DNA from: an uncultured Oscillospiraceae bacterium
GTDB lineage: Bacteria > Bacillota > Clostridia > Oscillospirales > Oscillospiraceae
DNA length: 51,053 nucleotides
NCBI GenBank assembly: GCA_947589545.1
Contig: CANQBA010000025.1
Location: 1 to 51,053 of the forward strand
Direction of reading: 5' to 3'
Shown here: in pieces, positions 40,454 through 48,590 of the stretch
Layout of the letters: each line of letters starts with the position of its first letter
Position numbering within the stretch: position 1 is the stretch's first letter
Notes under the pieces: generated by a model
The model's input: the letters and a program-made list of their open reading frames with translations, nothing else
What the model was told of the DNA's origin: nothing
The model's database searches: none
Position numbers and translations under genes: made by a program

Positions 40454-40807
40454 GTGCAAAGCGCAGTCAAAAGAGGAGACATCTACTACGCCGACCTGAG
40501 CCCCGTTGTAGGGAGCGAACAGGGCGGGATGCGGCCTGTACTTATTGTCCAGAACGACACGGGCAACAAGCACAGCCCGACGGTGATTGCCGCGGCGATC
40601 ACATCACAAATCGGAAAAGCACGTCTGCCCACCCATATCGAGCTGGAGGCCCGTTCCTTTGGCTTGACAAAGGATTCGGTGGTGCTTCTGGAGCAGATCA
40701 GAACCATCGACAAACGCCGTCTGCGCGAGCGGATGGGCCGGGTGGACGAGGAGCTGATGAACAAGGTGGACGACGCCATCGCCGTCAGCTTCGGGCTCCA
40801 CGGGTAA
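40454..40807 (+). CDS. mazF: MazF/NdoA-type mRNA interferase
   Basis: The 117-residue toxin starts (GTG) [20 protein letters not shown], followed by [15 protein letters not shown] and [13 protein letters not shown], as in Bacillus NdoA, which cuts UACAU in mRNA. I chose the GTG at 40454 with ggagag 8 bases upstream; the frame is open to an ATG at 40385, giving a basic extension that the family lacks. In most Firmicutes the antitoxin MazE gene lies between alr and mazF. The 158 bases here contain no mazE-like ORF. Confidence 0.88.
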   Translation: MQSAVKRGDIYYADLSPVVGSEQGGMRPVLIVQNDTGNKHSPTVIAAAITSQIGKARLPTHIELEARSFGLTKDSVVLLEQIRTIDKRRLRERMGRVDEELMNKVDDAIAVSFGLHG

Positions 40808-40863
40808 GACAAACCGGGGGAGCGGATCCCCACTCCCCCACGCTTTACAAAGGAGATACATAG

Positions 40864-41391
40864 ATGAGTAAGGGTAAAAAAATCGCCATCGCCATTGCCG
40901 TCCTCGCCTTTACGGCGCTGGTATCGGGCCTGACCACCATGGCCGTCACCAATTACGGCTCCCAGTCCGACCCGCTGGTGACGGTGAGCTATCTCAACGA
41001 GACGGTGCGGCCCCAGATCGAAGCCGCCGTGGAGCAGGCCATGGAGGCCAAGGCCGCCGAGCTTGCCCGGCAGTTCCAGGACATCGTCAGCCAGTCCTCC
41101 GGCGCCACCGGCGCCTCCCAGCCCTCGGGCTTTGTGGTGATCACGCTGAAAAAGGGCCAGACCGTCACCTGCGGCGTGGGCACGGAGATCATGCCGCGTA
41201 TAGGCTCGGTGGTGTCCAACGGCCCGGATTCCCCCCGGCTCATCGACGAGACCGGCGGCGTCAGCGTCACCGGCGCGGGGACGGAGCTCACGGTGAACCA
41301 CATGTATATGGTCACCATCAAGGGCAACGGCGTCAAGGCCACCCGCGACAACACAAAGCTCCTGATCCGGGGCGATTACACCGTCAGCTGA
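40864..41391 (+). CDS. Unknown membrane-anchored 175-residue protein
   Basis: The protein has a signal-anchor helix (about 7-28, IAIAIAVLAFTALVSGLTTM), an amphipathic helix with EAAVEQAMEAKAAELARQF (about 54-72), a Ser/Gly linker and a compact beta domain of about 75 residues beginning VVITLKKGQTVTCGVG. It should be exported and remain membrane-bound. An aaaggag site precedes the ATG. It is the last chromosomal gene before the mobile element; I do not recognise the family. Confidence 0.75.
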   Translation: MSKGKKIAIAIAVLAFTALVSGLTTMAVTNYGSQSDPLVTVSYLNETVRPQIEAAVEQAMEAKAAELARQFQDIVSQSSGATGASQPSGFVVITLKKGQTVTCGVGTEIMPRIGSVVSNGPDSPRLIDETGGVSVTGAGTELTVNHMYMVTIKGNGVKATRDNTKLLIRGDYTVS

Positions 41392-41419
41392 CCTTTTTTA
41401 GTTTAATACTAATATCTAA

Positions 41420-41560
41420 TTAAAATAAGCTTTCTCGCCGGTCTTTTTCGCGCCATGCTTCGTCAGCCGCCTTGGAAATACCAATGGGTATTCCCTGCGG
41501 TGTCTTCCTTGCCTGACACGAAAAATCCTCGCCGCTCGGGGACGTGTCGTAGGGAAACAT
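41420..41560 (-). CDS. 46-residue ORF at the outer edge of the mobile element
   Basis: The ORF starts MFPYDTSPSGEDFSC and continues QARKTPQGIPIGISKAADEA to WREKDRRESLF. It shows a well-balanced, charged composition and a likely helix at the end, which is unlike random translation. aggtagg lies 6 bases before the ATG. It lies behind the recombinase hairpin on the same strand. It could be a short element gene, a chromosomal gene cut by the insertion or the tail of an older protein. I have a faint sense of having seen similar short ORFs in gut Clostridia but cannot name one. Confidence 0.5.
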   Translation of the reverse strand: MFPYDTSPSGEDFSCQARKTPQGIPIGISKAADEAWREKDRRESLF

Positions 41561-41593
41561 TGTGAACCTACCTATTTACATATTTTATCGGTC

Positions 41594-41621
41594 AGGAGCC
41601 TGTGTTGACGCACAGGCTCCT
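41594..41621 (-). terminator. Hairpin after the serine recombinase gene
   Basis: aggagcctgtg/cacaggctcct around ttgacg. The U tract on the minus strand is weak. Confidence 0.6.
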
Positions 41622-41630
41622 TAGTTTGTG

Positions 41631-43148
41631 TCATGCTATTTCCAAATCCAGCTCAGCGACCTGTATGAGGATGTCCTCAAGCTCCTGGGGCATGTCATCG
41701 AGAATGCCTATGTCACGGTAGTGGATGACGATCTCTTGCGGAGCACTGCGGGAATACTTCTTGGCCCGTTCTCCGACCTCGATGCGCTTGATGAAGGTGT
41801 GGAGAAGCTCCGGGGTCAGTTCGTCTATTTCTGTGTACTTGTGGGCGTTGTCCAGGAAGCGGTCGAAGTTGGAGGTGGAGTCCTTTAGCTCCTGCAAGTG
41901 AGCGGTCAACTCCGGGAGGGCGTTCTTGATGCTCTCCTGCTCCGCAATATACTCGTTGGAGAGTATCCTGTACTGCTCATCCGGGATTCTGCCAAGGACG
42001 TTGTCCTCGTAGAGACGCTTGAATAACGACATGAGTTCTGACTGGCGTTTTGTCATCGAGGCTATCTGTTTCTCAAAACCACGGATTTCCTTTTGGGCCT
42101 CCTTTGTGCGCTTCATGCCAATGTACTCTGCAAATTTGCGCTCATTCTGCCTCGCGAAGTGGGTGATCCGGCGGAGGTCGTCAAGGACGATAGCGTTGAA
42201 GTCAGCTTCGAGGATGTAATGAGCTGAGCAGACGCTCTTACCCTTTTTCTTGTAGGTGGAACACATGAAGCAGTTTTTGGAGGAGTCCATTGTGTGGGAG
42301 CGGTGAAGCACCATGGTCCCTCCGCAGTCCTTGCAATAGACGAGGCCGGAGAACATATTGACCGTCACGCCCAGGTACGTCTCGTTTTCCAAGATCCGCG
42401 AGATCGTAGTCGCCGACCACGCGAAGGGGCGGGAAGTGTCGAGGCCGGTGAGCTTCACGCCGTACTTCTCATAGCAGTAATAGGACGGCGTGGGAATTTG
42501 ATCCGCTTCGAGCTGCTGCGCGATTTTTGATGGGCCCATGCCATCAGCGCAGAGGGAGAAGATGCGTTTGACCACCGGAGCCGTGTCCAGGTCTGGTACA
42601 AGATGCCGTTTGGGGTCGTCCGGGTCTTTCATGTAACCGTAGTTTGGGCGTGATGCGATCCTCGCGCCAGTCTCGGCCTTGATTTTCACCGATGAACGTC
42701 CTTTTTGGCTGGTGTCCTTGGCGTACATCTCGTTAATGATGTTCCTGAACGGCGTAAAATCGTTGGTCGATTCCACGAGGCTGTCCACCCCGTCGTTGAC
42801 GGCTATGAACCGCACACCGTAGCTGGGGAACACTAACTCGGTGTACTGGCCCACCTGTAGGTACTCCCTTCCAAGGCGGGACAGGTCTTTGACGATCAGC
42901 GTGGCGACCTGATCGGACTCAATGAGCTCCATGACCTCCTGCCAGCCGGGGCGGTTGAAGTTGGTGCCAGTGTAGCCGTCGTCGTAGATGAAACGCGTAT
43001 TTGTGAAACCCTTGTCGGCGGCGTACTTTTCTAACAATAATCTTTGATTCTGGATGCTGTTGGAGTCGTCCTCCCTGCCGCTTCGCTTCTGCATATCCTC
43101 CTGGCTCAGTCGTCCGTAGAGGATGGTGTATTTTTCTTGGCTTGCCAT
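41631..43148 (-). CDS. Large serine recombinase, probably internally deleted
   Basis: The 505-residue integrase has a resolvase domain (1-150) with catalytic Ser15 in YGRLSQED, IVKDLSRLGREY and a recombinase domain (about 155-262), then a zinc ribbon with C272/C275 and C293/C296, a coiled coil (350-400) and a C-terminal DNA-binding part. In relatives of this family about 50-60 residues stand between the sequence ENETYLGVTVN and the start of the zinc ribbon FSGLVYC. Here they are joined directly at residues 264-265 in frame. The recombinase may thus be impaired. An in-frame deletion is inferred from memory of the family. Confidence 0.88.
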   Translation of the reverse strand: MASQEKYTILYGRLSQEDMQKRSGREDDSNSIQNQRLLLEKYAADKGFTNTRFIYDDGYTGTNFNRPGWQEVMELIESDQVATLIVKDLSRLGREYLQVGQYTELVFPSYGVRFIAVNDGVDSLVESTNDFTPFRNIINEMYAKDTSQKGRSSVKIKAETGARIASRPNYGYMKDPDDPKRHLVPDLDTAPVVKRIFSLCADGMGPSKIAQQLEADQIPTPSYYCYEKYGVKLTGLDTSRPFAWSATTISRILENETYLGVTVNMFSGLVYCKDCGGTMVLHRSHTMDSSKNCFMCSTYKKKGKSVCSAHYILEADFNAIVLDDLRRITHFARQNERKFAEYIGMKRTKEAQKEIRGFEKQIASMTKRQSELMSLFKRLYEDNVLGRIPDEQYRILSNEYIAEQESIKNALPELTAHLQELKDSTSNFDRFLDNAHKYTEIDELTPELLHTFIKRIEVGERAKKYSRSAPQEIVIHYRDIGILDDMPQELEDILIQVAELDLEIA

Positions 43149-43222
43149 ATTTCCTCCTTTCCGGGCAAGCCGGTACGGCAGTACAACAATACCGCATGAC
43201 TTGCCCGAAGTCTATACTTTTT

Positions 43223-43498
43223 TCAAACTTTTTTGAGGTCGCTGTCTATTACGTGAAAGAGGCTCTCGGTGGGCGTGTGCTTGGCTCCCGCCTCGAAAAC
43301 GGAGCGGATGCGGAAGAGCCTGCCGCCGCTGTACATCTCGCGGTAGATTTGGGACTCGCCGTTGGCGCTCTCGGAAAACTTGGTGTTGAGGAAGGTGGGC
43401 ATCACCTTGTTGTCACCGCCGAATCGTCCTCCGACAATCTCTCCGGGTTTATAGCCGCCGAGCATACCGGTGGCTTGGTATTCTTCAAAATCTGTCAA
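43223..43498 (-). CDS. Unknown 91-residue protein of the mobile element
   Basis: The likely start is a TTG at 43498 with a perfect aggagg 9 bases upstream. The frame is open further up into the relaxase end but has no better start. The product begins TDFEEYQATGMLGGYKPGEI, has VMPTFLNTKFSESANGESQIY and ends HVIDSDLKKV; it looks soluble and beta/alpha mixed. It lies between relaxase and recombinase, the place where such elements often have small accessory genes. Function unknown. Confidence 0.7.
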   Translation of the reverse strand: MTDFEEYQATGMLGGYKPGEIVGGRFGGDNKVMPTFLNTKFSESANGESQIYREMYSGGRLFRIRSVFEAGAKHTPTESLFHVIDSDLKKV

Positions 43499-43511
43499 TC
43501 TAAATTCCTCC

Positions 43512-44819
43512 TTAGTACATTTGTTGTGACCATGTGGGTTCCTCATCCTCATGGTCGTCGGGCTTGTGGCCCATGGCAATTTTCTTTCTCTGGGTTTCTT
43601 TGAGTGCCTTGGAGTCCACGTGTTGACGCATAGTCGTGGCGTCGCGGACCGGGCCAGTGTCGGAGAGAGCCGCCACGGTCACAGCAGTTGAGATAAGAGC
43701 GTCAACAACAGGGTCGAGGCCGATGAGATTATTGCGGTCAGGATGATTGAGGTTTTCGCGGTATGCGTTAAACTGCGCACGGATTTCCTCGAAGCTCTCT
43801 CCACGTTTTCGATGCTCGTAGTACTGCTCTCGTGCATTTTCCCAACCTGTTGTTGAAGAACCTGTATGCGGTTGTTCAGGCTGGCTGTCTGGCTTAGTAT
43901 CCTCTGCGCGTCCTCGGTGGTCATCAGCGTCGTGAGCGTTTCTTCTATCCTTGCTTGACGCTGGAGCAGACCATTGAGGAGCGTCAGCACTTCCACCTGA
44001 CCGGATCTGTTCAGAGCCTTCAGCTCCTCGTTGGAGAGCCTCCTGTCGGATTGCGAATTCATGTTCCATGTTCTCCTTTAAATATTTAGTTTCGTGTAAC
44101 TTGTTATCCCGGCACCGTTGATCTTCCGGTGCGGTGTAGGTGATGTACTTGCGCTCGTCTGTCCACTTCACCTGGTAGCCCACGCTTTTCATGAGCTCCA
44201 TGAACTCTTCGCGGCTCCCGGCGTAGGCCATGCACAGGTCGATAGTAGCCATCAGCGCGAACTTCCAACTCAGGCTCTTCTCGGCGACGCGATACTCACG
44301 GGAGGACATGGGCTTCGCTTTCCGTTTTCTCGGAGGCTCGAACACCGGCAGGCCCAGCTCGGCGCAGATTTGGTCGTTGACCATTTTCAGCCGGTCAATC
44401 GTGTCGCCGTCCACGTGGAGCTTACGCCCTGTCTCGAAGTCGACGCTGTTGATGATGAGGTGGGAGTGGACATGGTCCCGGTCGGTGTGAGTGCAGACCA
44501 GCACCTCGTGGTCCTTGAACTGCTCCGCCAGCTTGAGCGCGGCGGCGTGAGCGGTCGCGGGATTCACCTCCGCTCCGCTGGGGAAGCTCTGGACCAGGTG
44601 GTAGAACATCCTGCCGCCGTCCTTGTGGTAGAGGAGCTTGGTGTTGAGGAAGTCGTCGTAGGCTGAGACGGCCTGACAGTTGACGCCGGTGACGAGCTGG
44701 CGGTCATGCCACAGAGTTTTGTCATTCCGTGAGACGTACTTCATCACCGACCTCATGCACCCGCGGGACTGACTGCTCTTTGAGCGGCTGGAGTAGTTGA
44801 CGAAGTTGACGATCGCCAT
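43512..44819 (-). CDS. MobP/MobA-type relaxase
   Basis: The 435-residue relaxase nicks at oriT and leads the strand into the recipient. The N-terminal domain (1-about 200) holds AIVNFVNYSSRS and a candidate Tyr near residue 27-28 (MKYVSRND), the histidine triad in HTDRDHVHSHLIINS and FETGRKLHVDG. The second half (from about 245) is polar, rich in Ser, Asp and Gln, and of low complexity. A separate ORF in another frame occupies 43679-44062 inside it. The ATG at 44819 lies 4 bases after the mobC stop. Confidence 0.9.
   Translation of the reverse strand: MAIVNFVNYSSRSKSSQSRGCMRSVMKYVSRNDKTLWHDRQLVTGVNCQAVSAYDDFLNTKLLYHKDGGRMFYHLVQSFPSGAEVNPATAHAAALKLAEQFKDHEVLVCTHTDRDHVHSHLIINSVDFETGRKLHVDGDTIDRLKMVNDQICAELGLPVFEPPRKRKAKPMSSREYRVAEKSLSWKFALMATIDLCMAYAGSREEFMELMKSVGYQVKWTDERKYITYTAPEDQRCRDNKLHETKYLKENMEHEFAIRQEALQRGAEGSEQIRSGGSADAPQWSAPASSKDRRNAHDADDHRGRAEDTKPDSQPEQPHTGSSTTGWENAREQYYEHRKRGESFEEIRAQFNAYRENLNHPDRNNLIGLDPVVDALISTAVTVAALSDTGPVRDATTMRQHVDSKALKETQRKKIAMGHKPDDHEDEEPTWSQQMY
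43679..44062 (-). CDS. Nested ORF inside the relaxase gene: coiled-coil tail-anchored protein
   Basis: A 127-residue ORF in a different frame from the relaxase. It starts MNSQSDRRLSNEELKALNRS and has a perfect taaaggaga ribosome site 9 bases upstream (44072-44079). The product has a Leu/Gln-rich helix (about 20-80, with LTLLNGLLQRQARIEETLTT and LNNRIQVLQQQ), a basic stretch and a C-terminal membrane helix TSIILTAIISSASTLLLTLL. Across the same bases the relaxase frame is low-complexity linker. ColE1-type plasmids carry mbeB and mbeD wholly within mbeA in just this way, with similar coiled-coil or membrane traits. No homology is claimed. Confidence 0.6.
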   Translation of the reverse strand: MNSQSDRRLSNEELKALNRSGQVEVLTLLNGLLQRQARIEETLTTLMTTEDAQRILSQTASLNNRIQVLQQQVGKMHESSTTSIENVERASRKSVRSLTHTAKTSIILTAIISSASTLLLTLLSQLL

Positions 44820-44823
44820 TCGC

Positions 44824-45129
44824 TCACCTGCCCTCCTGCATTTCACGGAGGGCGCGGCCAATTTCCGAGAGCGACTGTTGGACACCGTCGAGGTTCACCG
44901 CGTTGAGCTTACCCATGTTGCAGAGCACCGTCAGCTGGTTGACGTTGTTCCCGATGCGCTTCAGCTCCGTCAGCACTTCTTTGAGCCCGTCCATGACCAC
45001 TACCTGTTGACCGAGACAGCACTGGGTGACGTAGTTACTTTGGGAGAGGTGGGCCTTCTTCGCCTCGGCTCGAATGATGTCCAGCTCAAGCTTGGAGATA
45101 CGGATGCTGAGTGTTGTGTCCTTTTTCAT
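44824..45129 (-). CDS. mobC: MobC-family relaxosome protein
   Basis: The 101-residue protein starts MKKDTTLSIRISKLELDII, a ribbon-helix-helix DNA-binding segment, followed by LKRIGNNVNQLTVLCNMGKL, the typical MobC motif. It helps the relaxase melt and nick oriT. The stop lies 4 bases before the relaxase start. It should bind the region just upstream (45150-45220). Confidence 0.92.
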   Translation of the reverse strand: MKKDTTLSIRISKLELDIIRAEAKKAHLSQSNYVTQCCLGQQVVVMDGLKEVLTELKRIGNNVNQLTVLCNMGKLNAVNLDGVQQSLSEIGRALREMQEGR

Positions 45130-45149
45130 CTTCCACCTCCGTCATAGTG

Positions 45150-45220
45150 GGTGCGGGCTACTGCCCGCAAATGCGTTTGGCGGGGCGCCGGGCAGGGCCC
45201 GGTGTACAGACAAACGCGAT
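45150..45220. other. Candidate origin of transfer
   Basis: Between mobC and the ATPase gene there are nested palindromes: tgcgggc/gcccgca (45152-45169), gcgtttg (45173-45179) with caaacgc (45211-45217), and ccggg/cccgg inside. Place and structure fit a MobP-type oriT, but no nic sequence can be named. Confidence 0.4.
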
Positions 45221-45255
45221 GCTTGCCTCTTCGTCGTCGCTGAACCGGCTTTGCT

Positions 45256-45284
45256 TCGGGCTCCAGGTATTCGCCCTCAGGCGC
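45256..45284. repeat. Dispersed 29-base repeat, inverted copy
   Basis: Exact inverted copy of 27578-27606. The flanks are partly similar too, so the repeat is probably longer than 29 bases. The rest of 45130-45353 shows no gene. Confidence 0.8.
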
Positions 45285-45353
45285 TCGGTTCGCTTCTCCT
45301 CTCCCCGCACGTCAGCGGACGCGCGGGGTGCGAGTTTTTGTGCACAACGTGCG

Positions 45354-46478
45354 TCAATTGGATTGGGAGGTGTCCACGGGTGCCACCTTCAAGCGTTTGT
45401 GGGCTCCTGCGGCGACGTGTGCGGCGACAGGGTCGCAAGGGACGCAGGTGATGAGGGCACCGGCTGTTGCGTCACTTGAGTCACTTGCGTCACTCCCCAA
45501 CGCAGAGAGGGAGACTTCCACGAACCGCTGACCGTTGCTCCGGCGGCTCTCGAACACCAGGCCCTGTGCCTCCAGCTCGTAGCGCCACTTGTTCATGAGC
45601 CGCTTGAGCTTCTTGGCGGTGAGGTCACGCCCTGCGTGAGCATTGTACCTATCCGCAAACTCTGTGTTGCTCCCGGAGAAGTGCCCCTCGGTCTTCATGA
45701 ACTCCACCAGGTCCCCAAGCTCCGGCGGCAGGAGCATCGCCGGATCCTCCGCGCTGTCCGAGACCAGCTCCCAGGAACATTCCGCACTGTCGAACCGCAG
45801 CTCCAGCTCCCGGTACTCGATGTCCCGGCCTGTGCAGATGAGCGCCGCCCCGGACTGACACCGGTCATTTTTCTCCAGCACCAGCACAGCGTCCACCGCT
45901 CCGGCGATACCCGTTGTGCCGGAGAGCTTGTTCAGCGGGTCGGCGGCTCCCTGCTTGCGCAGATGGTGGACCAGTAAAATGGAGATGCCCAGTTCATCCG
46001 CCAGCTTCTTCAGCTCCCGCACGTCCTGGTAGTCCGTGGCATAGCTCACGTCAGGCGACATGCTGCGGATGACCTGGAACGTGTCCACGGCCACCAGGAC
46101 CGTGTCGGGGTGAGCTCGCACGAAGTCCCGTATCTGGTCGCAGAGCCCGTCGGTCAATGTACGAGCCTCCGTTGAGAAGAACATGTTGGGCGGCGCCTCG
46201 TCGGTGAGGCTGACCAGCCGGTGCTGTATCCTCCGCAGGGTGTCCTCCAGACAAAGGTAGAGCGTCGTCCCGCGCCGCACCTCCAATCCGAACACGCTCT
46301 CCCCCTTCGCCACCCGGACGCACAGGTCCAGCACCAGCCAGGACTTGCCGATCTTCGGCGCGCCGCCCAGGATCGTCACGCCCTGGTGGAGCAGAGACTT
46401 CACGCAGTACTGCGCCGGCGGCAGTCTCATGTCCGCCAGCGTTTCACCGTCGATGACGGTGAGGTTGTTGTTTGCCAT
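45354..46478 (-). CDS. RepA-like AAA ATPase of the mobile element
   Basis: The 374-residue protein is an RecA-fold ATPase like plasmid RepA/DnaB-type helicases. Walker A is GGAPKIGKSWL (about 38-48), Walker B is VLVAVDTFQVI (near 125), and ILLVHHLRKQGAADP is the arginine/His sensor segment. The C-terminal part (about 240-345) looks like winged helices with LKRLMNKWRYELEAQG. In this class of elements the gene may start replication of the excised form. The start at 46478 has aggag 9 bases upstream. Confidence 0.85.
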   Translation of the reverse strand: MANNNLTVIDGETLADMRLPPAQYCVKSLLHQGVTILGGAPKIGKSWLVLDLCVRVAKGESVFGLEVRRGTTLYLCLEDTLRRIQHRLVSLTDEAPPNMFFSTEARTLTDGLCDQIRDFVRAHPDTVLVAVDTFQVIRSMSPDVSYATDYQDVRELKKLADELGISILLVHHLRKQGAADPLNKLSGTTGIAGAVDAVLVLEKNDRCQSGAALICTGRDIEYRELELRFDSAECSWELVSDSAEDPAMLLPPELGDLVEFMKTEGHFSGSNTEFADRYNAHAGRDLTAKKLKRLMNKWRYELEAQGLVFESRRSNGQRFVEVSLSALGSDASDSSDATAGALITCVPCDPVAAHVAAGAHKRLKVAPVDTSQSN

Positions 46479-46606
46479 TTTAAAACTCCTGTCAGAAAAA
46501 ATTAAGGACGGGCCTCGCGGCACACGTCCTTCTACTTATATTTTGTGACAAAAAAGAGTAAGATAATAAAATGGCAGGACAAATTATTTTTCAGGTGGGA
46601 CAATTT

Positions 46607-47779
46607 ATGGACGGCAGGATCATTTTCTACACCTATGGGACGACCATGGAGTTGAACGGACACCCCTTCTCCGCAGGTGAGCTGACGGAGAACCTGATCA
46701 ATCTCACACCCGACGACTACGACGTCATCTACAAACAGGCGGGGCGCATAGTTGATCTTGCGGAGAGATGCGGAGTTGGCCGGGATGTCTCTGTCTGGTG
46801 CGGTTTGAACACAGAGCTGGCCGCGCTGTCCGCCGAGCTCAAAAAATACACCGTCTTTCAATTGCTGCTTGACGACGATGACCTGTTTTCCGAGACCGAG
46901 GAGCTTTTGAACAGATACGACCCATCGGTGCCTGTGGCGTTTACCGAGCAGGACATGGAGCTTTACTCACAGCTTCTGGAGGCGGACGGGAAGGAGTCTC
47001 TTTCTGATTTGCCGCTGTCCCTGATCCTGTACCCCGGAGACATGACGGACAAGTGGGAATTTTATTTTAGCCATGTGACCCGGTACGGAATCTACGTCAC
47101 GGACATCTACGCCTTCAACCAGACCATCCGCAACTTCATCAATTTCATCCTGTCGCGGCTGGAGACCAACTCCCCTGAGTCATACGCCCAGGCGCTCTAC
47201 AACTTTTATAACGATCCCCGGCTTGTAGATAAGCTCATTGTGAATCCCTTTAACAGCACCGCAAGCTACAACAAGCACGATGAGTATATGCTGTCCTATG
47301 TCCCACGGGAGCTGCCGGACGGGCGGGTAGCCATCTGCCAGGAACACGTCACCGACAGCTTGCAGGCCCTGATGAAGGCCGACTATATGTTGGCGCTGAC
47401 CAGCGGGTACAACATCCGCCGGTGTCTCATATGTCACCGGTACTTCCTGGTGAAGTCCGGCGTCCACGCGCTCTACTGTGAGGGGGCCTGCCCCCACGCA
47501 ACCCAGTATACTTGCCGGCAGTTCGGTTCCTATGAGAGGCAAAAGGAGCTGGCGCGGGACATTCCGAAGGTGCGGGTGAAGGTCACCGCCTTTGAGCGGA
47601 TCACCAAGGACGCCAAGCGCGGGGCCATCTCCAAGGAGGACGAGCGACGGGCCAGGGACTACGTCCGGGACAAGCTCTACGAGGCCCCGCGACGCACCGA
47701 CATCTCTGTTGACGATTTCGAGGCCAGCATCGCGTCCGAAAGGATATACTCCGTTCTGAACATCACCCGAACGGCTTAG
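46607..47779 (+). CDS. DUF6076 domain protein
   Basis: A 390-residue soluble protein. The N-terminal two thirds are alpha/beta with acidic stretches; a zinc-like site sits at RRCLICHRYFLVKSG with CEGACPH behind it (about 286-312), the signature I associate with the DUF6076 family of clostridial integrated elements. The last 70 residues are helical and basic. I start it at 46607, where aggtgggac precedes the ATG; an ATG at 46571 has no ribosome site. Function unknown, found next to RepA-like ATPases. Confidence 0.8.
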   Translation: MDGRIIFYTYGTTMELNGHPFSAGELTENLINLTPDDYDVIYKQAGRIVDLAERCGVGRDVSVWCGLNTELAALSAELKKYTVFQLLLDDDDLFSETEELLNRYDPSVPVAFTEQDMELYSQLLEADGKESLSDLPLSLILYPGDMTDKWEFYFSHVTRYGIYVTDIYAFNQTIRNFINFILSRLETNSPESYAQALYNFYNDPRLVDKLIVNPFNSTASYNKHDEYMLSYVPRELPDGRVAICQEHVTDSLQALMKADYMLALTSGYNIRRCLICHRYFLVKSGVHALYCEGACPHATQYTCRQFGSYERQKELARDIPKVRVKVTAFERITKDAKRGAISKEDERRARDYVRDKLYEAPRRTDISVDDFEASIASERIYSVLNITRTA

Positions 47780-47783
47780 CCCC

Positions 47784-48590
47784 GTGGCCGTCCGAAGAAG
47801 ACTGATGGTGAGGCCGTGTGAACAACGAGTGATCGCTTTCGGAGCTCTGCGAGAGGAACCGAGGGCTCATCCACAGCCTCGCCCTGACGATAGCGAGGGC
47901 GTTCAACTGCCTGGGCCGGGGCGGGTACGCAGAAGAAACGCTGTCGGAGCTGGACAGCGTTGGATGGTGGCGTTTATTGAATGTGTGCGCGGCGGGAGAT
48001 ATGACCCGGCGCAAGGAACGCTGACGGCGTTTGTCACTCCCTTTATTGAAGCCGCCATGCGCCGATACATGGAGAGCAGCCTGGGCGCTCTCTCCCTGGA
48101 CCCGCGCAGTATGGCCCTGGTTCGAAAGGTCAAGCGGCTTCGGAATACAGGCGGTCTTTCCGACGCGGAGATTGCAGAAGAATTGAACATTTCGGAAGCA
48201 GCGGTAAGAAAGGCCATCGCCTATTCGACCCACTTCCAATCGATCTACGACTTCGCGGCGGACGACGACAGCGATGTATACGACCACATAACCGACAGCG
48301 AGCCAAACCCGTCGCCGGAGGAGATCGTCTACCAGACTATCCGCACCGAGTGCCTGAAGGAGCTCTACGACGGTCTTACGAAAAAGGAACAGGACATCAT
48401 CGGCAAGTCCTTCGGCGTGTTTGGCTACGATAAACAGCCGCTTCGGGACATAGCCATGTACCACATGATGCGGGAGGACGCCGTGGAGAAGGCGAAGGCC
48501 AGAGCGCTGAAAAAGATGCAGGAGGCGTATCCGGGGAGCAGGATGCGGGTCTGGGATGACGTGCGGGGGAAGATGAAGATAGTCCATTAG
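47784..48590 (+). pseudogene. Sigma-70-like factor with two compensating frameshifts
   Basis: The frame runs open from 47784 and the C-terminal two thirds (from WMVAFIE at about 47961) are sigma-like. It has RYDPAQGTLTAFVTPFIEAA in region 2 and an HTH at LSDAEIAEELNISEAAVRKA in region 3, then a region 4 type end with LTKKEQDIIGKSFG. But residues 27-59 are out of register: the +1 frame over 47857-47960 reads NRGLIHSLALTIARAFNCLG and GGYAEETLSELDSVGW, the expected region 1.2/2.1. Thus 2 bases seem lost near 47857 and 1 near 47962, and the later part is back in frame. The N-terminal start itself (47784 GTG or 47805 ATG) is uncertain. Confidence 0.7.

Noticed and set aside
47763-48587. Minus-strand open frame over the sigma-like gene
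   Set aside because: No ribosome site or family features; the plus strand has recognisable sigma motifs even with its frameshifts.
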